Source: CAZYPH01 sp964649095
GTDB taxonomy: Bacteria > Bdellovibrionota > UBA1018 > UBA923
Length of the DNA stretch: 32,511 bases
NCBI GenBank assembly: GCA_964649095.1
Contig: CAZYPH010000012.1
Span: 1-32,511, forward strand
Direction: 5' to 3'
Position numbers and translations under genes: made by a program. The notes under the pieces were generated by a model. That model saw nothing but the letters and a program-made list of their open reading frames with translations, did not search any database and was not told where the DNA came from. Positions 1-8,052 of this stretch are shown in pieces (position 1 is the first letter of the stretch; every line of letters begins with the position of its first letter).

Positions 1-923
1 TCGATGACGCGGCGTTAGATAAAGAACGCGAAGTTGTTCAGAACGAAAGACGTTTTCGTTATGAAAACAATCCTGATGGCCTACTCATACAAAAAATTTA
101 TGCCGAAATGTTTAAAAAACACCCCTACCATTGGCCAGTAATTGGTTATGCCGAAGACCTTGAGAATACCAAAGCAAAAGAGTGTTATGAGTTTTACACG
201 CGCTATTACACGCCGAACAATGCAACGATAGTAGTAGTCGGTGACGTAAGGCCCGACGCAGTATTAGCCGTAGTAAAAAAATACTACAGCGCCCTACCAC
301 ACAAGGAAGTGCCTCGAGAGGCGATGCCCGCAGAACCCAAACAATCGAAAGAAATTATTACTACCGTCCCCATTAAGTCTTCTCTCTCGAAAGTATTGGT
401 AGCCTATCGTGTCCCGCCAATTTCAAATGCGCAGTTCCCACGTATTGAAGTCGCTCGAAATATTTTGTCCGTAGGCAAGTCATCAAAATTATACCGCGCG
501 TTAGTTGACTCTGGAATTGCCTCAGCCGTTGAGAGCTACACAGGCGAAGAAGCCCATGAAGGTGTCATTGTATTCTTTATCAACCTTCAGAAAGGCAAAA
601 GCATTCAAACAGCACTGAAGGCATTTGATCGAGAAATAGCAGAACTCATCAATGGTAACATTTCGGAGAACGAACTCTTAGCAGCGAAGAACCAACACCG
701 GTTTTCAGTCTTAAATGGCCTAGCCACAAACCATAAAAAAGCTGAGTTTATCGGGTACTATGAAACGTTGACCGGCACGTTCGAGACTGGCATTGCCCAC
801 GTACAAAATTTGTCGACTGTAACCAAAGACGAAATTCAAGAAACTATGAAGCCCATATTTCATAAAAGTAACCGAGTGGTTGTAATGGGTAAAATTCAGA
901 AAAATACATCAGCAAAACAATAA
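1..923 (+). CDS. M16 family zinc peptidase, C-terminal part (5' end outside window)
   Basis: The reading frame is open from base 3, so the gene starts upstream of the window and only its C-terminal ~306 residues are visible. M16 peptidases (pitrilysin / mitochondrial processing peptidase-like) are clam-shaped zinc proteases. The visible part begins with a segment reading LDKEREVVQNERR, the region that in M16 enzymes carries the distal glutamate zinc ligand. The substrate-side motif YYTPNNATIVVVGD follows at about 186-245, and then the second, non-catalytic M16 domain, with ISENELLAAKNQ near 665-695. The HxxEH motif would lie upstream and cannot be checked. The stop is 3 bases before a second M16 gene. 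That arrangement matches the frequent pairing of an active and an inactive M16 subunit, so this one is probably the catalytic partner. It is probably periplasmic, but its N-terminus is not visible. Confidence 0.93.
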   Translation, partial: DDAALDKEREVVQNERRFRYENNPDGLLIQKIYAEMFKKHPYHWPVIGYAEDLENTKAKECYEFYTRYYTPNNATIVVVGDVRPDAVLAVVKKYYSALPHKEVPREAMPAEPKQSKEIITTVPIKSSLSKVLVAYRVPPISNAQFPRIEVARNILSVGKSSKLYRALVDSGIASAVESYTGEEAHEGVIVFFINLQKGKSIQTALKAFDREIAELINGNISENELLAAKNQHRFSVLNGLATNHKKAEFIGYYETLTGTFETGIAHVQNLSTVTKDEIQETMKPIFHKSNRVVVMGKIQKNTSAKQ

Positions 924-926
924 ACG

Positions 927-2318
927 ATGAAACGAAAGAACCGCACTATGCACCATAAAACTCAGAATATTCGAACTAGTTGGACCCGTATTTTAGTTGG
1001 TTGTGCGCTGTGGACTGTCGGCATCACAGCAATTGCGACACCATCACGCGCTGCGTTTCAATTTGAAGCCGACCATTCGTTGCCGCTGGTCTACATGAAT
1101 GTAGTTGTAGATGCGGGCTCTGCAGCGGACCCCGTTCACCAACAGGGTTTGGCACAGCTTAGCGCCAATATGCTGCTCAAGGGGTCGTTAAAAAATTCGA
1201 AAAATCTTTTTTTCGAAAAACTCGCCCGCATTGGCGGCCAGCTTGAGGTAGACGTACGCAGTGAGGGCACTATTGTTCGCGGCGCTGTCTTAGCAGAACA
1301 TGTCGATACATTTTTGAATTTATTCACGGAAGCGTTGACACAACCAAGCTTCGACGCAAGCGAGCTAGCACTTCTAAAACGGGAAATTCAAGGCCAACTC
1401 TTAGATCTTAAAAATAATGACCGCGCCTTTGCGGGCTATGAGTTCGGACGTTTTTTCTATCACGGTCACGCCTACGGTAACCCTGAGGCCGGCACAAGAC
1501 AGGGCATTCAAGCGGTAAGTCTTGATGATGTGCGGCAATTTTATGCACGTTACTTTGGTGCTCAGTCGACACGTTTTTTTGGCTCTGGCAGCGCCGATTC
1601 GGCTAAAATTAAACGTTGGTTTACGAACATACAAACACAATTAAACAGCATGCACCCTGACGCCCGAGCGGCCGCTGCCGTGACACCTATGGCCGCGCAC
1701 GCCGAAAATCGTGTGTTAATTATTGATAAAGACAAGTCGACACAGTCTCAAGTTATTATTGGCCTGCAAGGCTTTCGTCCAGAAACGGCAAACATATACG
1801 CAGCCACCGTAGCCAACCACGTGTTTGGTGGACCAACATTTACTTCGCGTCTTATGACGGAAATTCGGGTCAAACGCGGCTGGACGTACAGCACCGGTTC
1901 GTCGTTTAAGTTTGCTCGGCAGCCCAAACATTTTCAGATGGCGATGTTTCCAAAGACGCAAGACGTTGTACCGGCCATTAAGCTAGCTCTTGAATTACTT
2001 GAAGACTGGCGAACAAAGGGTATTAGCNNNNNNNNNNGTTTGATCAATAATGCACCATTTGAATTAGATACGTCGCGGAAGCGCTTGGAAAACGCGGTAT
2101 CCGAATACTTGTCTAATTTTCCAAAAGACTTTCATAAGGAGATTGGTGCCAATATTGGTTTGGTTCAAAAGGCAGACCTACTGCCTACTATTAAAAACGC
2201 CTTTCCGAGTCGCGGTATTACAATTGTAATTGTGGGCAATGCGAAGGCTCTCAAACCAGAACTGGCTAAGCTACCCGGATTTGGAAACATTACCGTTCGT
2301 CCGTATTTGCAGGATTAG
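927..2318 (+). CDS. M16 family peptidase-like protein, exported, lacking the HxxEH motif (contains assembly gap)
   Basis: This is the second M16 protein of the pair, about 460 residues. The N-terminus has a basic stretch, a hydrophobic segment at residues ~21-38 and a likely signal peptidase site at PSRA-AF, so it is predicted to be exported to the periplasm. Where M16 enzymes have HxxEH, this protein has QQGLAQLSANML; both zinc histidines and the glutamate are missing, so it is probably the non-catalytic subunit acting with the upstream gene product. The C-terminal M16 domain is recognisable from GPTFTSRLMTEIRVKRGWTY at about 1833-1890. Ten Ns at 2028-2037 interrupt it just before LINNAPFELDT. 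The frame stays open across the Ns, but the real missing length is probably larger. An alternative start is the ATG at 948; neither start has a clear Shine-Dalgarno sequence. Confidence 0.9.
   Translation: MKRKNRTMHHKTQNIRTSWTRILVGCALWTVGITAIATPSRAAFQFEADHSLPLVYMNVVVDAGSAADPVHQQGLAQLSANMLLKGSLKNSKNLFFEKLARIGGQLEVDVRSEGTIVRGAVLAEHVDTFLNLFTEALTQPSFDASELALLKREIQGQLLDLKNNDRAFAGYEFGRFFYHGHAYGNPEAGTRQGIQAVSLDDVRQFYARYFGAQSTRFFGSGSADSAKIKRWFTNIQTQLNSMHPDARAAAAVTPMAAHAENRVLIIDKDKSTQSQVIIGLQGFRPETANIYAATVANHVFGGPTFTSRLMTEIRVKRGWTYSTGSSFKFARQPKHFQMAMFPKTQDVVPAIKLALELLEDWRTKGISXXXXLINNAPFELDTSRKRLENAVSEYLSNFPKDFHKEIGANIGLVQKADLLPTIKNAFPSRGITIVIVGNAKALKPELAKLPGFGNITVRPYLQD
2028..2037. other. Assembly gap (10 N)
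   Basis: Ten consecutive undetermined bases lie inside the second M16 gene. The number looks like a placeholder. Protein comparison with the upstream paralogue suggests about 10 residues (about 30 bases) are missing here, not the 4 codons implied. Confidence 0.97.
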
Positions 2319-2324
2319 TGCATC

Positions 2325-2753
2325 ATGGCCGCTTACTATATTTTAAAATCAGAACCGAAAACGTATTCGATTGATCAGCTAAAAAAAGACCGCTCTACCA
2401 ACTGGAATAATATTCGTAACTACCAGGCACGTAATTTTCTGCGTGAAATGCAGGTAGGAGACCAAGCTCTAATTTATCATAGCAACGACGATAAAGCCGT
2501 GGTCGGTTTGGCGCGGGTGATTAAGGCAGCCTATCCCGATTATGATGCGGACTCGGCTAACGACTCGAATGGTGATTGGTCACAAGTTGATATCAAATAC
2601 GTAGCGCATGCAAAAAACCCTGTGGCTCTAGCCACGTTTAAAACACACCCAGTACTTAAACACACACTGCTCGTAAAACAATCACGGTTATCCGTGATTC
2701 CGCTGAGCAAAGAGGAATTTCAAATTGTTTGCAAATTAGCCGGATTCGCTTAA
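2325..2753 (+). CDS. EVE domain-containing protein
   Basis: A 142-residue single-domain protein of the EVE family (PUA/YTH-like fold, formerly DUF55; related to thymocyte nuclear protein 1). EVE domains bind modified bases in nucleic acids, but the cellular role of the stand-alone bacterial protein is not established. The family signature is clear. YYILKSEP opens the protein, followed by WNNIRNYQARNFLREM at about 2401-2448, then the QVGDQALIYHSN segment, and VGLARVIKAAYPD, which is the first strand-turn of the binding pocket. Length is normal for the family (about 140-155 residues). It starts 6 bases after the M16 stop and is probably co-transcribed with that pair, although no functional link is obvious. 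It is convergent with mreB, 16 bases away. Confidence 0.9.
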   Translation: MAAYYILKSEPKTYSIDQLKKDRSTNWNNIRNYQARNFLREMQVGDQALIYHSNDDKAVVGLARVIKAAYPDYDADSANDSNGDWSQVDIKYVAHAKNPVALATFKTHPVLKHTLLVKQSRLSVIPLSKEEFQIVCKLAGFA

Positions 2754-2769
2754 ACGCGACCGTTGTAAT

Positions 2770-3801
2770 CTACTGCGTAGTAACCTGACGCAACAGATCC
2801 ATATCTTGTAATACTTTACCCGAGCCACGCACCACGCAAGTTAATGGATCTTCTGCTAGCGCCACAGGCAAGCCCGTTTTTTCTTTAATCAAGATATCAA
2901 AGTTCGCTAAAAGCGATCCACCGCCGGCCATAATAATGCCGTTGTCCACGATGTCTGCAGCCAACTCGGGCGGAGTACGTTCTAGTGCGGTTTTTATCGT
3001 ATCAACAATCGCTGCCACGGGTTCAGCCAACGCATCACGAATCTCTTCAGAATTTACTTCGATTGTCTTTGGAGCACCCGCAATCAAGTCGCGGCCTTTT
3101 ACTTCGAACGTCTTTTCTTCTTCAAACGGGTAGGCATTACCGATCGAGAACTTGATTTGTTCGGCCGTGCGTTCACCTATCAATAAAGAATATTTACGTT
3201 TGATGTAATTCACAATGGCATCATCGAACTTATCGCCAGCAACACGGACTGACTTTGAATACACGATACCACCGAGTGAAATCACAGCTACCTCTGTAGT
3301 ACCGCCACCAATATCGACAATCATGTTACCTGATGGCTCGGTGATGGGCAGGCCCGCACCAATAGCTGCCGCCATAGGCTCTTCGATAAGATAGACCTCA
3401 CGTGCGCCTGCGGATTGCGCCGACTCTTTTACCGCCCGTTTTTCAACCTGAGTAATACCGTGCGGGATACAAATAATAATGCGCGGTCGTAGAAACGTGT
3501 GTCTGTCGTTCGACTTGTTGATGAAGTACTTCAACATGCTCTGAGTAACTTCAAAGTCTGCAATAACGCCGTCTTTCATAGGACGGATCGCAGAAATATT
3601 GCCCGGCGTACGCCCCAACATCTCTTTTGCTTCTCGACCTACAGCTAAAACACGTTGTTGCCCACGCGCATTTTTATGCACGGCCACAACCGAAGGCTCG
3701 TTAATAATAATGCCGCGATCACGTGCATAAACGAGCGTATTTGCCGTGCCGAGGTCAATCGCTAAATCATTTGAGAACCAATCAAAAAATTTATCAAACA
3801 T
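2770..3801 (-). CDS. mreB: Rod shape-determining protein MreB
   Basis: A 343-residue bacterial actin homologue that polymerises under the inner membrane and directs lateral cell-wall synthesis. The N-terminus starts with a short amphipathic segment (MFDKFFDWFSND) followed by the phosphate-1 loop IDLGTANTLVY. The phosphate-2 loop reads VDIGGGTTEVAVISLGG, and the adenosine motif IIMAGGGSLL lies near the C-terminus. Length is normal. mreC and mreD do not follow; the next gene is a convergent EVE gene, so if they exist they are elsewhere. The 126-base upstream region carries a plausible promoter and a 7-base inverted repeat, described separately. Identification is secure. A genome of this kind may have a second mreB paralogue. 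Confidence 0.98.
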   Translation of the reverse strand: MFDKFFDWFSNDLAIDLGTANTLVYARDRGIIINEPSVVAVHKNARGQQRVLAVGREAKEMLGRTPGNISAIRPMKDGVIADFEVTQSMLKYFINKSNDRHTFLRPRIIICIPHGITQVEKRAVKESAQSAGAREVYLIEEPMAAAIGAGLPITEPSGNMIVDIGGGTTEVAVISLGGIVYSKSVRVAGDKFDDAIVNYIKRKYSLLIGERTAEQIKFSIGNAYPFEEEKTFEVKGRDLIAGAPKTIEVNSEEIRDALAEPVAAIVDTIKTALERTPPELAADIVDNGIIMAGGGSLLANFDILIKEKTGLPVALAEDPLTCVVRGSGKVLQDMDLLRQVTTQ

Positions 3802-3840
3802 GCGTGTGCTTTCTTAAATTAGCTTTTTCTAAACTATAAC

Positions 3841-3867
3841 ACTGTCGCGCTAACACTCGTCGACAGT
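3841..3867. repeat. Inverted repeat in the mreB 5' region
   Basis: ACTGTCG and its exact complement CGACAGT are separated by 13 bases, about 40-65 bases upstream of the mreB start. It could form an mRNA hairpin in the leader or be an operator. It has no following T-tract, so it is unlikely to be a terminator. Confidence 0.5.
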
Positions 3868-3879
3868 CTAAACTTTTAA

Positions 3880-3908
3880 TATATATAGTGATTGCCATTA
3901 GAGTGTAA
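3880..3908 (-). promoter_or_regulatory. Possible mreB promoter
   Basis: On the minus strand, TTACAC (-35-like) is followed after 17 bases by TATATA (-10-like), upstream of the inverted repeat and mreB. The spacing is ideal for a housekeeping sigma factor, but the region is AT-rich and alternatives exist. Confidence 0.35.
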
Positions 3909-3927
3909 GATGCAATTTAAAAGGAAT

Positions 3928-4752
3928 CTACCATTTGTAGTGACGAATATGTTCGCCACGGTCTGCAATTTCACTCATCGCTTTAATGCCAATTTCTAAA
4001 TGCAAATCAGTATACTTTCGAAATACTTTTTTTGCTGACTTCTTGGTCTTAATACCGCCGCGTTTAAGTGGCAAATCACTTACCAATAAAAGTGCTCCGA
4101 TGGGCACTTTTGATGCAAATCCACAAATAAACAGTGTTGCGGTTTCCATATCGATACCCAGGGCCCGCTCTTCGTACAATGTGCTCTTAAAGCGGTTATT
4201 AAACTCCCAAAAACGGTAGTCCGTGGTGTGCACCACCCCGGTGCGGTAATCTAGGCCTTTTTCGACAACAATCTGACTCACAAACTTCTGAATCTTAAAC
4301 GTCGGTAAGGCCGGCACCTGAGCCGGTAAAAAATGCTTAGAAGCCCCCTCATCGCGAATAGCGGCCATTGGTAAGATAAAATCTCCGACTTTTAAAGAAC
4401 GGTGCAGACCACCACACATGCCTAAAAATAAAACAGCCATGGGGTCTACCACACTTAAGAGCTCAATAATGAGCGCCGCCGTCGGAGAACCAATACTAAA
4501 GTCAATAATGGTAACATCGCACTGCGGATTATGAGCTGCCGACATCGCACTACCCTTAGTAGCAATAGTGCCTGGCATTAATTTAAAGCGTTCCAGATAG
4601 TAGTCGAAGTTGGTCAATATAATTTGTTTACGAAAATCTTTAAGCCGACTGCCCGTATAACGCTCGAGCATATCAACCGCTATTTTGTGTTTGCTAGCGT
4701 TATCAAAAATACGATCATTCGTGTAAAGTTGCGCCTGTTTCGATGCTTGCAT
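3928..4752 (-). CDS. amn: AMP nucleosidase (short, single-domain form)
   Basis: This 274-residue protein belongs to the nucleoside phosphorylase / nucleosidase superfamily. AMP nucleosidase hydrolyses AMP to adenine and ribose 5-phosphate in the cytoplasm. The superfamily phosphate/ribose region is seen as VLFLGMCGGLHRSLKVGDFILP. The base-side motif is GIDMETATLFICGFASKVPIGALLLVSDLP, with the glutamate that contacts the ribose (ME in GIDMETA). A conserved AMP-nucleosidase tract VHTTDYRFWEFN precedes it. The protein corresponds to the catalytic domain alone; the E. coli enzyme has an extra N-terminal domain of about 200 residues. Such short forms are common in several phyla. It lies upstream of mreB on the same strand with a 126-base gap, and 46 bases downstream of the lipoprotein gene. 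Another purine nucleosidase specificity is possible but less likely. Confidence 0.87.
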   Translation of the reverse strand: MQASKQAQLYTNDRIFDNASKHKIAVDMLERYTGSRLKDFRKQIILTNFDYYLERFKLMPGTIATKGSAMSAAHNPQCDVTIIDFSIGSPTAALIIELLSVVDPMAVLFLGMCGGLHRSLKVGDFILPMAAIRDEGASKHFLPAQVPALPTFKIQKFVSQIVVEKGLDYRTGVVHTTDYRFWEFNNRFKSTLYEERALGIDMETATLFICGFASKVPIGALLLVSDLPLKRGGIKTKKSAKKVFRKYTDLHLEIGIKAMSEIADRGEHIRHYKW

Positions 4753-4798
4753 AGCACCAAGAATAGAGAATCAGAGCGCATCGAACAAGAAAAGAATA

Positions 4799-5395
4799 TT
4801 AAAACAGCGACCGTAACGAATCGCAGACAGAACGCAATTCGTTGTAGTCGCGAATCGTAATAACATGACGAGTCATGCTAAACACTTCACAATTCATGGC
4901 CTGAGACTCGGCCCGCATTTGTTGACAGGCTGTATACGCCTGACGCACCCACTGCGCCTGAGCTTGTGCGCGAGAAGTTTCGTTTAAAAACGTACGATCA
5001 AAGTCGACATCGTAGTGTGGCGAGTACGGATCGATACGACTGATCTGATGTAGTTTCGAATCATACACTTCATAGGAAGCCGCAAAATTGTGGCACGACG
5101 TTGGATTATTTAACAACATGGAGTGTGAGGCACATCGCTGTCCTGTAGCCTCTGATGGGATGCACGTTCCTGTAACACCCTCTCGTAATACGCCGATTGC
5201 AGTATTCGTGTTTTCCGTGTTGGATTGCGACGTAACACTGGTATTAGCGCTACCAGAGCTGGGGCTTGCAACGGGACTGGCTGGTGCCCCGCCTACTGAA
5301 TCTGAATTTTGATTCGTATCTTTCGCACAGCCCGCAATAAAAATACCGATTGCCGCAAAGGCCACTGAATAGAACAATTGTTTCGATGCCACCAT
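4799..5395 (-). CDS. Predicted lipoprotein of unknown function
   Basis: A 198-residue protein with a lipoprotein signal peptide: a hydrophobic stretch at residues 7-21 and the lipobox IAGC with lipidated Cys23. The start chosen is the ATG at 5395, because a GGGAG Shine-Dalgarno sequence lies 5-6 bases upstream; a TTG four codons earlier would overlap that site. After the lipobox comes a low-complexity Ser/Thr/Asn-rich linker (~residues 24-65), then a compact domain with seven cysteines (for example TGTCIPSEATGQRC, TACQQMR, AMNCEVF, SVCDSL). The even spacing suggests disulfides in an envelope domain. I do not recognise the family. The residue after the lipidated cysteine is alanine, so export to the outer membrane is plausible. 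It lies upstream of the AMP nucleosidase gene on the same strand. Confidence 0.82.
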   Translation of the reverse strand: MVASKQLFYSVAFAAIGIFIAGCAKDTNQNSDSVGGAPASPVASPSSGSANTSVTSQSNTENTNTAIGVLREGVTGTCIPSEATGQRCASHSMLLNNPTSCHNFAASYEVYDSKLHQISRIDPYSPHYDVDFDRTFLNETSRAQAQAQWVRQAYTACQQMRAESQAMNCEVFSMTRHVITIRDYNELRSVCDSLRSLF

Positions 5396-5539
5396 AGATT
5401 CTCCCAAAAATACCCAAGACTTCCTGGCGGCACCCTATCATAAGCAGACAATTTCGGTCAACAATATCACAAAAGATAGCGCTTTAAATTCTGCATTAAT
5501 TACAGGCATTTATTACAGCCTTTGGGATTTGCCGGCCAA

Positions 5540-6328
5540 TTACATACCCAAAATATGATAACCACTGTCGACATAAATGGTCTCACCAGTGATTCCCGAA
5601 CTTTTTGACGACAGTAAAAAAGCGCCGGTTTCGCCCACTTGCTCTAAAGTTACGTTCGAACGCAGCGGGGCCTTTTCTTGAACGACATCCATCATACTTT
5701 TAAAGCCTTTGATACCGGCCGCTGCCAGCGTACGCACAGGGCCTGCGGAAAGTGCATTGACACGAATACCGTCGGGCCCAAGTTCGTTGGCAAGATAGCG
5801 CACAGAAGCCTCTAGCGCGGCCTTGGCAACACCCATGACGTTGTAATTTGGAATTACTTTTTCGGCACCATAGTAGCTCAACGTAAGAATAGAGGCTTGT
5901 TTGGCTGCTTTTATGGGCGCTTCTAAGGCCCGTGTTAACGAGACTAAACTATAACAACTAACTTCCAATGCGTTGAGAAAACCTTCCCGAGAGGTCTGCA
6001 AAAAACTCCCCTCAAGATCTTGTTTATCCGCAAAAGCCACGCAATGCAGCAAGCCGCCCAACTGGCCATCAAACTGTGCTTCTACGGCAGATTTTAATTC
6101 GGCTAAATGGCCTTCGTTGCGCACATCACACGGCACGCAAAAGGCCGCATTGACCGACTCTGCCAAAGGCCTGACACGACGCTCTAAATTGTCGGACCCA
6201 TAAGTAAACGCTAAACGATACCCTTGAGCGTGTAACGACTGTGCAATGGCCCACGCAATACTTCTTTCATTGGCAACACCAACAATGAGAGCTGTCTTTG
6301 GGGACTGAATCTGTTCTGATAAATTCAT
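5540..6328 (-). CDS. fabI: Enoyl-[acyl-carrier-protein] reductase (NADH), FabI
   Basis: FabI carries out the last reduction of each fatty-acid elongation cycle (trans-2-enoyl-ACP to acyl-ACP). It belongs to the divergent short-chain dehydrogenases. Length is 262 residues, as expected. The nucleotide-binding start reads VGVANERSIAWAIA (residues 17-30). The catalytic set is complete: Tyr152 in SYYGAE, Tyr162 and Lys169 in NYNVMGVAK, matching Tyr146/Tyr156/Lys163 of E. coli FabI. The C-terminal part has NALSAGPVRTLAA and GETIYVDSGYHILGM. An AGGA Shine-Dalgarno sequence lies 8 bases before the ATG. It is the last gene of the run Maf-YggS-creatininase-FabI, 42 bases after its neighbour. It is the enzyme class targeted by triclosan-type inhibitors. 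Confidence 0.97.
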   Translation of the reverse strand: MNLSEQIQSPKTALIVGVANERSIAWAIAQSLHAQGYRLAFTYGSDNLERRVRPLAESVNAAFCVPCDVRNEGHLAELKSAVEAQFDGQLGGLLHCVAFADKQDLEGSFLQTSREGFLNALEVSCYSLVSLTRALEAPIKAAKQASILTLSYYGAEKVIPNYNVMGVAKAALEASVRYLANELGPDGIRVNALSAGPVRTLAAAGIKGFKSMMDVVQEKAPLRSNVTLEQVGETGAFLLSSKSSGITGETIYVDSGYHILGM

Positions 6329-6370
6329 ATATTTTTTCCTATATATTTTTTTGATCGAACTTAAATACTA

Positions 6371-7342
6371 TTATACGCCTAATAATCTAGTGACTAATTG
6401 CACTGCAAACCACAACAGTAGCGCCGAGACCAATAACGAGGCGACTAGATTAAAGTGGGTTCTAAAAAACGGTACAAAATAAAGCTTTGAGCGGAATTCC
6501 TTTAGCAAAGCCTTGGGTAGCTTTTCCGCCGTCATGTACTCTAATAACTTTGGTACCAGTTCGCGACGGTAAATTTCTATAATGGCATTACCAACGTGTA
6601 CATTCGCAAAACGTGGATTGCCAAAGTGCCCACGTCCCTCAGGAAAACGTCTTGGGGCTGATCGGGACATTTTATATATAGGAATTTTAAGATCTACGCC
6701 CGATTGATACGAATCTCGAACTAAACTGCGATCAATTGCCATGACAAAAGACGTTTCGATGAGGCCAGCATGATAATCCGACACAAACCCACCCTCAAAA
6801 TTCTGACCAAAGGCATTCTTTAATTCGTTTAGGGCCTCGGTTGGGATTTGCTCGAGGATCTTGTCTTTAAAACTACCTTGAACCATTTCTAATAAATACT
6901 TCGCTGTCGCACTAATCGCTCGGGCATTGTAGCGCCAGCGTAATTTGGCTGCGATCTCTTCTAGAACCACCATGTGCCGCGGCCCGCCATGAGCACCGAA
7001 CAAAATTATTTTACGAAAACCAAACTTCGCAAGACTGCTCGTAACATCCCATAAAACGGCGTGCAGTGCATGGGCGCGGACTTCGATTGAACCTGGCAAC
7101 GTGAGCGTCGATGTCCCCAAAAAAAGAGTGGGGTGGAGGACAACATTAAGATTGTGGTTCTGCCCTGTTGCATCCTTTGCAAATTGTTCGCCTAGAAATG
7201 TGGCTGTAATCGCATCGGTGCCCAAGGGTAAGTGGTCGGAATGCTCTTCTAACGGGCCTACAGGTATGACAATTATGGTTCGATCGCGCGATAAATCTGC
7301 GAACTCATGCGTTGTCATTTTTTCTAACTGCAAAACTGGCAT
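6371..7342 (-). CDS. Creatininase family protein with C-terminal membrane anchor
   Basis: A 323-residue creatininase-superfamily (creatinine amidohydrolase fold) metal-dependent amidohydrolase. The metal-binding N-terminal motif is clear: IPVGPLEEHSDHLPLGTDAI at residues 26-45, corresponding to the ExH...D pattern of the family. The central LFGAHGG motif and the DYHAGLIETS motif near residue 190 also match. Substrates in this family include creatinine, formamides and riboflavin or cofactor-pathway intermediates, so the substrate cannot be named. Unusually, the last ~25 residues (FNLVASLLVSALLLWFAVQL and following) form a transmembrane helix, which would tether the enzyme to the membrane from its C-terminus. 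It starts 2 bases after the YggS stop, so the two are translationally coupled. Confidence 0.85.
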   Translation of the reverse strand: MPVLQLEKMTTHEFADLSRDRTIIVIPVGPLEEHSDHLPLGTDAITATFLGEQFAKDATGQNHNLNVVLHPTLFLGTSTLTLPGSIEVRAHALHAVLWDVTSSLAKFGFRKIILFGAHGGPRHMVVLEEIAAKLRWRYNARAISATAKYLLEMVQGSFKDKILEQIPTEALNELKNAFGQNFEGGFVSDYHAGLIETSFVMAIDRSLVRDSYQSGVDLKIPIYKMSRSAPRRFPEGRGHFGNPRFANVHVGNAIIEIYRRELVPKLLEYMTAEKLPKALLKEFRSKLYFVPFFRTHFNLVASLLVSALLLWFAVQLVTRLLGV

Positions 7343-7344
7343 AA

Positions 7345-8052
7345 TTACTCTTTCTTGAGGCGAGGACCAAACAGCGCCTCACCTATACGAATATAATGGG
7401 CTCCATATTTTATAGCCAAGGCATAATCAGAACTCATGCCCATACTAAGTTGTAGGTGTTGTGGATCACAATACTTCAATAGTTGCAAACGCAGATTGGC
7501 CATTGCCGCAAATGCCGACTCACTTTGATTGCGTTCTGGAATGCACATTAAACCCAACACACGAAGCCCCGGTGTTTGAAGGGCAAGCTCTAACAACTGC
7601 GGCGCCTCGTGCTGCGATACACCAGCCTTTGTCGCCTCGTGATCTATGTTAATCTGCAAAAACACAGAGAGTGGCTTCAAATTTCCAGTCTGCTGGTTCT
7701 GCAGTAACCACTGCCGCCCAAGTTCGGCGCACAGCGCAACGCTATCTAAGGCGTGAAAATAGGCCGCATAGAGTAGCGCCTTCTTGACCTTATTTTTTTG
7801 CAACGGACCAATAAGATGCCACTCTGGTTGGGGCCCTACTAGCGCCATTGCCTTTGACTGTAGCTCTTGAACGTAATTCTCTCCAAAATGTCTGTGTCCT
7901 AATTCTTGAGCCGCAATGATGGCCGATAGCGGTTGGTGTTTCGATACGGCAAGGAGTGTCACATCCTCGCGTTTACGTTGAGCTTGGTGGCACGCGACCT
8001 GAATCGCAGCCTCAACAGTTGCGAAATTGGACTGCAGATTAACGTCCACCAA
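7345..8052 (-). CDS. YggS/PLPBP family pyridoxal-phosphate homeostasis protein
   Basis: A 235-residue alanine-racemase-fold type protein that binds pyridoxal 5'-phosphate and is known in the family to maintain vitamin B6 balance; no enzymatic activity is established. The PLP lysine is Lys38 in LLAVSKHQ. Further family motifs are RHFGENYVQEL, WHLIGPLQKNKVKKAL (the phosphate-contacting segment), LQINIDHEATKAGV, and near the C-terminus LSMGMSSDYALAIKYGAHYIRIGEALFG. The start is non-ATG: TTG at 8052 or GTG at 8049, both preceded by GAGGT 6-9 bases upstream. The start overlaps the end of the Maf gene by 14 bases, which indicates translational coupling. Confidence 0.93.
   Translation of the reverse strand: MVDVNLQSNFATVEAAIQVACHQAQRKREDVTLLAVSKHQPLSAIIAAQELGHRHFGENYVQELQSKAMALVGPQPEWHLIGPLQKNKVKKALLYAAYFHALDSVALCAELGRQWLLQNQQTGNLKPLSVFLQINIDHEATKAGVSQHEAPQLLELALQTPGLRVLGLMCIPERNQSESAFAAMANLRLQLLKYCDPQHLQLSMGMSSDYALAIKYGAHYIRIGEALFGPRLKKE

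Noticed and set aside
2681..2698. ATCACGG-TTAT-CCGTGAT hairpin near the end of the EVE gene
   Set aside because: It lies inside the coding sequence, has no T-run, and is probably chance.
5088..5312. Plus-strand 74-codon frame inside the lipoprotein gene
   Set aside because: Antisense shadow of a well-supported lipoprotein gene; no motif.
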